Below, piece by piece: positions 58,901 to 64,000 of a stretch of 64,000 bases of DNA. Source of the DNA: Odontesthes bonariensis (Eukaryota; Chordata; Actinopteri; Atheriniformes; Atherinopsidae). A program made the translations under genes and the position numbers. The notes beneath the pieces were generated by a model that saw only the letters and a list, made by a program, of their open reading frames with translations, did not search any database and was not told where the DNA came from. The DNA is taken from the NCBI RefSeq assembly GCF_027942865.1, contig NC_134507.1:39280797-39344796 (forward strand), in the 5' to 3' direction. How positions within the stretch are numbered: the first letter of the stretch is position 1; every line of letters starts with the position of its first letter.

Positions 58901-59935
58901 GGATGGATGTCGTCTCTCCTCATCAGACCAGGTTTTCTCCAGAAAGATTGCCAATTATCTCTGTAGCCCACGTTGTTTGCTGGACACCATCTAGACAACC
59001 AGCGATTGAAGGAGGACATGCGACTAAACATGTCATCACTGGTCAGATTTGGCAGGGGTCCAGAGAAAACTACGGAGTCCCACATTGTTTTGGCAAAATC
59101 ACACACCGATGCAACATTAATTTTAGTGACCTCCGATTGGCGTAACCGAGTGTCATTAACGCCGACGTGAATAACAGTTTCACCGTATTTACGTTTATCT
59201 TTAGCCAGCAGTTTTAAATAGGATTCTATGTCGCCCGCTCTGGCCCCTGGAATGCATTTGACTATGGCCGCTGGTGCCTCTAATGCCACGTTTCTGACTA
59301 TAGAGCTGCTAGTTACCAGGGTTTTGTCCTCAGCGGGTGTGTCGCTGAGTGGGGAAAATCTATTTGAAGCGTGGACAGGTCGATGGTGAACAACGGGCTT
59401 GACTTTAGAGCTATGCCTCTTCCTGACAGTCACCCAGCCACCCTGTAATCCTGGCTGCTCGGGTTCTGCTAGGGGGAGGCTAATTGAGCTAGCTACGCTA
59501 GGTGGCTCCGCATTGACTAAAGGGACCTGGCTCGCTATCGGTTGATGTTCAACAGTGCAGAGCCGAGCTTCCAATTCAGATAACCTCGCCTCCAAAACTA
59601 CAAAAAGACTACATTTGTTACATGTACCATTATCACTAAAGGAGGCAGAGGAGTACCTAAACATCTGACACACGGAGAGGGTGAAAGCAGGAGATGGAGG
59701 GAGAGAACTGGTAGCCATGCTAAGCTAGAGAACCAGACACACCGCTAAAAAGTGAGAATAAAGATTAAAGATCTGTAGGAGTGTGATAGAAACAAATGGT
59801 AAGCTATAGAGTTAACTATGCAAAATTGTGTAAGTTATAGGTAGAAATAAAGTGATTATCAGTAGTCCAAGAGGAGAAATAAATTCCACAGTGCACAAGC
59901 AAGGTAACAGGAAGTGATGCAACACGTCTTACCGC
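58896..59935 (-). mobile_element. L2/CR1-type LINE fragment: 5' UTR and ORF1 with SGNH esterase
   Basis: The open frame 59718-58828 (minus) has a short coiled coil ([12 protein letters not shown]), then an SGNH hydrolase: SSIVRNV in place of GDSxxRN, then [13 protein letters not shown] and [11 protein letters not shown] (Asp/His pair). Esterase ORF1 is typical of the CR1/L2 group. The catalytic block I GDS is altered (TSSSIVRNV), so catalysis is doubtful. 5' UTR lies at 59719-59935. The RT half is missing; the piece ends inside the Helitron helicase. Confidence 0.85.
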
Positions 59936-59939
59936 AAAG

Positions 59940-60117
59940 CAAAGCGTCACAGCGTCAATCAACCACCACTTCACCACAGGGCCAAGACTCCTTTAATGTT
60001 GGGGTTGTTCACTCTATGTCCTCAATAACTTCACTCATGTTGAGTGAAGGGAGAGCCAGCTGCAACAGCTCCAAACAATATAGTAAGACAGGACATTTTT
60101 GCAATTGTTATCAGCAC
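59940..60117. repeat. tRNA-Pro locus flank, copy 1
   Basis: TTTAATGTTGGGGTTGTTCA through CAATTGTTATCAGCACTC matches 61470-61600, the flank of the intact tRNA. A piece of it is also present inverted at 60733-60798. Confidence 0.85.
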
Positions 60118-60495
60118 TCTTAAAGCTGCCGTCGGCAGGTTTTCAAAATTCCGAGTCTAAAGTCGGAAAATTCGAACTGATACAACTTTCAGGTCCCTCC
60201 CCCTCTGTGGACGAGGTTGTGCACGTGAGTTCACACCAGTGTGCGCGCACACAAGCTGGGGGCAGACTCAGCATGGAAGACGTGGTTGGTGACTGTTCTG
60301 CTCAGATAATAGATAAATAATAAACCTAACGTGTTTGGTTAAAAACAGCCGGGAGCGCTCGATTTTTGCAAGCATGATTACAGGCTTCAGAGGGAGCTAC
60401 AGAATTCGGGATTTTTCCTAAACAGCCTATTTAATATTCTACTTCCAGAATCAGAATATGACTAAAAAAAAGTTGCAGACGGCAGCTTTAATTAA
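60114..60495. mobile_element. TTAA-inserting MITE (piggyBac-like)
   Basis: Terminal repeats AGCTGCCGTC and GACGGCAGCT are each flanked by TTAA. The related locus at 61597-61605 (CACTCTTAATGAACAATTTG) is the empty site with one TTAA. Body about 370 bp, no coding sequence. Confidence 0.88.
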
Positions 60496-60547
60496 CAATT
60501 TGGGTGAGCAAAGAGAGACGCATTTAAGATCAAGGAAGGTACCCAAA

Positions 60548-60589
60548 GTTAACCATCAAGCTTTCCGTATAGAAAGCTTGATGGTTAAC
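60548..60589. repeat. Perfect hairpin palindrome replacing a tRNA gene
   Basis: GTTAACCATCAAGCTTTC, six-base loop, then its exact reverse complement. Left arm is the ordinary tRNA flank (as at 61640); the right arm is an inverted copy that joins directly to the last bases of the tRNA. Confidence 0.92.
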
Positions 60590-60603
60590 TAGACCAACGA
60601 GCC
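60589..60603 (-). pseudogene. tRNA-Pro remnant (5' 15 nt)
   Basis: GGCTCGTTGGTCTA on the minus strand, identical to the 5' end of the intact tRNA-Pro at 61750; the rest is gone. Confidence 0.8.
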
Positions 60604-60849
60604 AAACGGTGGTCTTCCTGCGTTTCGTGAGAGCGTTCGGACAGCTGCGTTTCGTGAGAGCGTTCGGACAGCTGACGTAGCCATGGAATCCTGGGAATTT
60701 GTGATTGCTTTCTTTCTTCTTTGACTTTTCCAGAGCAATGAGCCTATATTGTTTGGAGTTGGCTCTCCCTTCCCTCAGCATGAGTGAAGTTATTAGGCAC
60801 ATACACTGAACAGCCCACAAAAACTCCTGAGACCAATGAGTCAATACTC

Positions 60850-61465
60850 ACCGCCAGGTTCCACCAATTCACATCACATTTTATGAAGAAGCCCAACTTT
60901 AAGACAGAACAGGCCTATATCTCCATTTCTCTACCATTGACTTGAAGCGTTTCAATCTGGATTTATAGAACAAATACCAAAACTGCTTTAGATAATACTG
61001 CAGAGGGTGTGCTTACATGATACAGGTATTTATGCGTGGATCTGTCTTTCAAATTCCAGATAAGAAATTCATTTAAGAAGGACTCCAAGCAACTTCAGAA
61101 TGAGTGGTGGAGGTTTGAGCTGTATTTCCTTATTTGGGGCTTTGATTCCAAATGCATTCAATGTTATAGTCAAAATGATACCCTCGGAAGGTACGTTCGA
61201 TCATCGAATAGAAACATCCTACAACTTTCAGTTCAGCTCACTCAATGTCAGTGTTGCTTCCATCTTTTTTATTTCAAAGTTCTCTTATTCTAAAGTGGAG
61301 ATTAGTTGCCAAAAGTATGTGTAAATTAATCTGTAACACTACAAATCCCTGTGAGTGTAAACTTGTGGAGGGTCAACGTAAACTCCAAGTAAAAGTCGGG
61401 ATAACGGTTTGTCTAGCTAAAAATTGCATTGTAAAAAAAAGATGAGTTGTTCACTTAACTGTCAG
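60850..61465. other. No recognised feature
   Basis: Short frames only; an 85-codon plus-strand frame at 61036 has no recognisable motif. Nothing supported. Confidence 0.4.
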
Positions 61466-61678
61466 TGGCTTCAATGTTGGGGTTGTTCAGTCTATGTCCT
61501 CAATAACTTCACTCATGTTGAGTGAAGGGAGAGCCAGCTGCTACAGCTCCAAACAATGTAGTAAGACAGGACATTTTTGCAATTGTTATCAGCACTCTTA
61601 ATGAACAATTTGGGTGAGATCAAGGAAGGTACCCAAAGTTAACCATCAAGCTTTCTGTAAGCTTTTCTTAGAGTAGGA

Positions 61679-61750
61679 GGGCTCGTCCGGGATTTGAACC
61701 CGGGACCTCTCGCACCCGAAGCGAGAATCATACCCCTAGACCAACGAGCC
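61679..61750 (-). tRNA. tRNA-Pro (anticodon CGG)
   Basis: 72 nt on the minus strand, starting GGCTCGTTGGTCTAGGGG (A box) with the B box GGTTCAAATCC and closing acceptor stem. The anticodon stem-loop is CTCGC-TTCGGGT-GCGAG, giving CGG. No intron; CCA is not encoded. All stems pair. It looks functional. Confidence 0.95.
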
Positions 61751-61808
61751 AGAAGGTAGACATTTTACGTTTCATGAGAGCGCGCGGTCAGCTGACGTAG
61801 CCATGGAA

Positions 61809-62711
61809 TCAGTGGCGTGCATACATAGACATCAGGGGCCTCATGTACAAAGCGTGCGTACGCACAAAATAGTGGCGCACGTTTTCACGTCAACGATCAG
61901 ATCAAGAACGAAAAGACCGTGGAAATGTGCGGTGCCTCACGGCAGCTTCAGGGCTGGCGTACGCACTTTTCTACAGCTGTTGATTCTTTGGCGACACCTA
62001 AGGTGATGTTGGGAAACTGTTATAATAAATAAATGTGAAAACAATTAGTGCTCAGACAGTGATGTGCACACCTGAGACACATGAACAATTAATACTGATA
62101 AACTATTAACACACCCATGTGTCTGCAATTACACGAGCGGACATAAAAACAGCGCAAAGTGGTGCAATGCAAACCATTAAAAACAATGGCTGCTTAAATT
62201 AGAAGACTTTGCAAATGGTGCAATTCGAAGAGAGCGTGTGTTCACTACAACAGAGAGGATTAGCTGGCACATGATGGCGACTGACTCATCAGCCGTTTTG
62301 AGGGAAATCCTCCTGGAACTGTGCGCAGAGCTGCGGCCGGCGTTGGAGCACAACACATGCGCTGCCTGTGCCCACAGGTGATGTGCACACTGGGGTTCCA
62401 ACCGGAGCATTCCAGAGGTGATGTGCACACTGGGGTTCCAACCGGGGCATTCCAGGGGCAGGTCGCCAACCGATTGGGACTGTGCCAGTCTACCGTGACC
62501 CGAGCCATGCCAGCCACGTGGAGCAGAATTAATCGCATCTCAGCCACGTATATCAAATTCCCAACAGGCCAACATTAAAGACCTCATGACACCTGGAGAC
62601 GACTTTTTTTTTGTTTAGTCTGAAATAACTATTATTTTCGAGTTGAAATACATTTTTGTGATAAATATGCCCGGTTTTCTGTTATTTTCGAAATTTGAAC
62701 GCACGCCACTG
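61809..62711. mobile_element. DNA-transposon composite: Harbinger sequence within CAGTGGCG-type ends
   Basis: Outer ends CAGTGGCGTGC and GCACGCCACTG are inverted repeats in hAT style, although I see no convincing 8-base duplication. Inside, GGGGCCTCATGTACAAAG at 61834 is a typical PIF/Harbinger terminus. Confidence 0.55.
62130..62576 (+). pseudogene. PIF/Harbinger transposase N-terminal remnant (HARBI1-like)
   Basis: Pieces such as CAELRPALEHN and GLCQSTVTRAMPATWSRINR match the helix-turn-helix region of HARBI1-type nucleases. Stops and frameshifts interrupt it. A 36-bp segment (GTGATGTGCACACTGGGGTT...) is tandemly duplicated at 62379-62452. No catalytic DDE region. Confidence 0.8.
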
Positions 62712-62880
62712 AAATCCACAGGCCAGTGTCCCGCCAACGTTCCAACATAAAAATGACGTATGCTCCGGAACATCTGCTCCCTCCTCCTCTCTCCTCTCGC
62801 ACACTTTAGACTGTTCGCGGCAGCACACCGACTCATCTACTACTGGCATTGGCTCACACCTCCCACAAGAACACCTAAAG

Positions 62881-63180
62881 CAGGGGTGGCCAACCGGTCA
62901 TAGACTAAGAGCCGCATTTTTTACTGTGTTACCACAAAGAGCCACATTATTTGGAAAAATGACCGAATTCTCTCCGTTCCATCCGTCTGTTCTTGACTCG
63001 CTCTCTCGTCTCGGTCACATCAACGCTGATATTAAACCCACGAACCGAGCAAAATGAGTCAAAAACAGGCGTGTTTGGAAAGCTTCTTCCCACTGAGGAG
63101 ACAGAAGAAGAGGCTAAGAAAAAGAAAGCTGCATTTTGAAGACATGTTTCAGCGTTACCATAGCGACCAGAGAGCGTTAG
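62881..63180 (+). mobile_element. hAT element 5' end fragment
   Basis: CAGGGGTGGCCAACC with AAGAGCCGCATTTTT is a hAT terminus. Downstream, MSQKQACLESFFPLRRQKK and REDVTSGG resemble a hAT transposase N-terminus. The rest is missing. Confidence 0.65.
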
Positions 63181-63189
63181 GAGGCAGAG

Positions 63190-63700
63190 AGGATGTTACG
63201 TCAGGAGGACGCTGCTAATAAAGTTACATACAAGTACACAGTGGATTCAAGTTTATTATTATATTTACTAAATACCACAGAGTCTGTGATTGTATCATTT
63301 AATTTGTAGTATTTATCCTGAAAAGGCGTGAAAATATTGTCTGACATTAAAAGAAAAATAATAAAATTATATCCAAGACTTGTGGAAAGAAGTAAATGAT
63401 TTAAAAGCAAATAAAGCAATAAGCAGCAGGAGGAAGCAGAGACACGTCTGCACTCTTCAGAAGCAGGAAGCAAAGTCTGGCAGCTTTAGAGGTCAAGTTA
63501 GCGACTGAAAAACTTATCTGTCCTGTGCAGGTCGTCCACTTTTGTGTAACACCCCATCTGTGAATGTATAAGCAGTCATAAAGTTGAGACTTCTTCAGAG
63601 CTGCAGCCAGCGCCGTTTCCCTCCTTCAGGAAGTCAAATTAAACTGAAACGTTGACGCGGTCTCACTGAGCTTTGTTAACAGAAGTTTCCTCCACAGAGG
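63190..63700. other. No recognised feature
   Basis: A 90-codon minus-strand frame (63473-63201) has no family features. Nothing else is supported. Confidence 0.4.
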
Positions 63701-63704
63701 ACAA

Positions 63705-63833
63705 GCTGCTGATCCTGGATCTGCTGAGATGTCCCAGGTATTTGTTGGCTTTGGTCCTCATACATTTAACTTTGTCCTGAGAAAGGAGAAGTTCCAAAAA
63801 GGGAAACAGGGACTGTTTCTGCATTTGACATAG
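63705..63833 (+). repeat. Isolated copy of the 135-bp snRNA-cluster spacer repeat
   Basis: GATCCTGGATCTGCTGAGAT through TACATTTAACTTTGTCCTGA to GCATTTGACATAG matches 15575-15705 at roughly 85-90 percent, 45 kb away and without any 5S or U gene beside it. Confidence 0.7.
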
Positions 63834-64000
63834 ACTATATCATGCTGACGTTGATCTGGGGCTGCAGTTTTTCATTTAGTTTCAGACTTGTTGGATTGAA
63901 ATGTTGATGAGTTTCTGTGGCAGATAGGCTCCAGTCCCCCTGAAACCATGTAAAGCAAATGGAAGGATGGGGAGTTTGCTCCATTGAATGTAAAGTTATC

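Noticed and set aside
61036-61293. 85-codon plus-strand frame
   Set aside because: No domain, no splice or promoter context, composition like the surrounding non-coding DNA.
62615-62836. 73-codon minus-strand frame
   Set aside because: Spans the end of a transposon composite and has no recognisable feature.

Overview
The window looks like teleost (percomorph-type) fish DNA. Evidence: vertebrate-style spliced genes, teleost-typical transposon families (Tx1 and L2 LINEs, Ty3/Gypsy and Gmr1 LTR elements, hAT, Tc1, Harbinger, Helitron, tRNA-SINE), a 170-bp satellite and clustered vertebrate U1, U2, U5 and 5S genes. It is a repeat-rich, heterochromatin-like segment. All calls come from reading the sequence; no database search was run.

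Layout. 1-7385 (minus): one open multi-exon gene. I can splice 14 exons in consistent phase into at least 1248 codons, running off the left edge. It joins a DDE-type, MULE-like transposase region to a Ulp1/SENP-type cysteine protease, with a linker made from three tandem copies of one 171-bp exon. 7808-8107: long imperfect palindrome. 8158-13165: 170-bp satellite with higher-order duplications and a decaying left edge. 13279-18249: left arm of a large inverted repeat holding U2 / 5S / inverted partial 5S / U5 units. 18250-22188: Tx1-type LINE inserted in a U2 gene. 22189-26012: incomplete Gmr1-like LTR element. 26013-36658: U1 array split by a Ty3/Gypsy element. 37420-38990: 44-bp minisatellite split by a non-autonomous hAT element. 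39165-42845 (minus): a second, unrelated transposase-like gene with one stop codon. 42950-44867: transposon debris. 44868-53767: right arm of the inverted repeat, where the near-complete LINE splits the U2 gene next to the flank. 53768-64000: Helitron RPA-like and helicase remnants, Tc1, hAT, L2 and Harbinger pieces, and a duplicated tRNA-Pro locus with one gene intact and the other replaced by a hairpin.

How it fits together. The snRNA/5S genes form the functional core. U1 and U2 share a CACCG core exactly 60 bases upstream of the transcript, and U5 has it at about the same place, as expected for a PSE. The multicopy genes have become transposon targets: the Tx1 LINE uses one exact cut after U2 nucleotide 26. 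The most unusual item is the intact transposase-Ulp1 gene at the left edge, either a live DNA transposon gene or a domesticated one.
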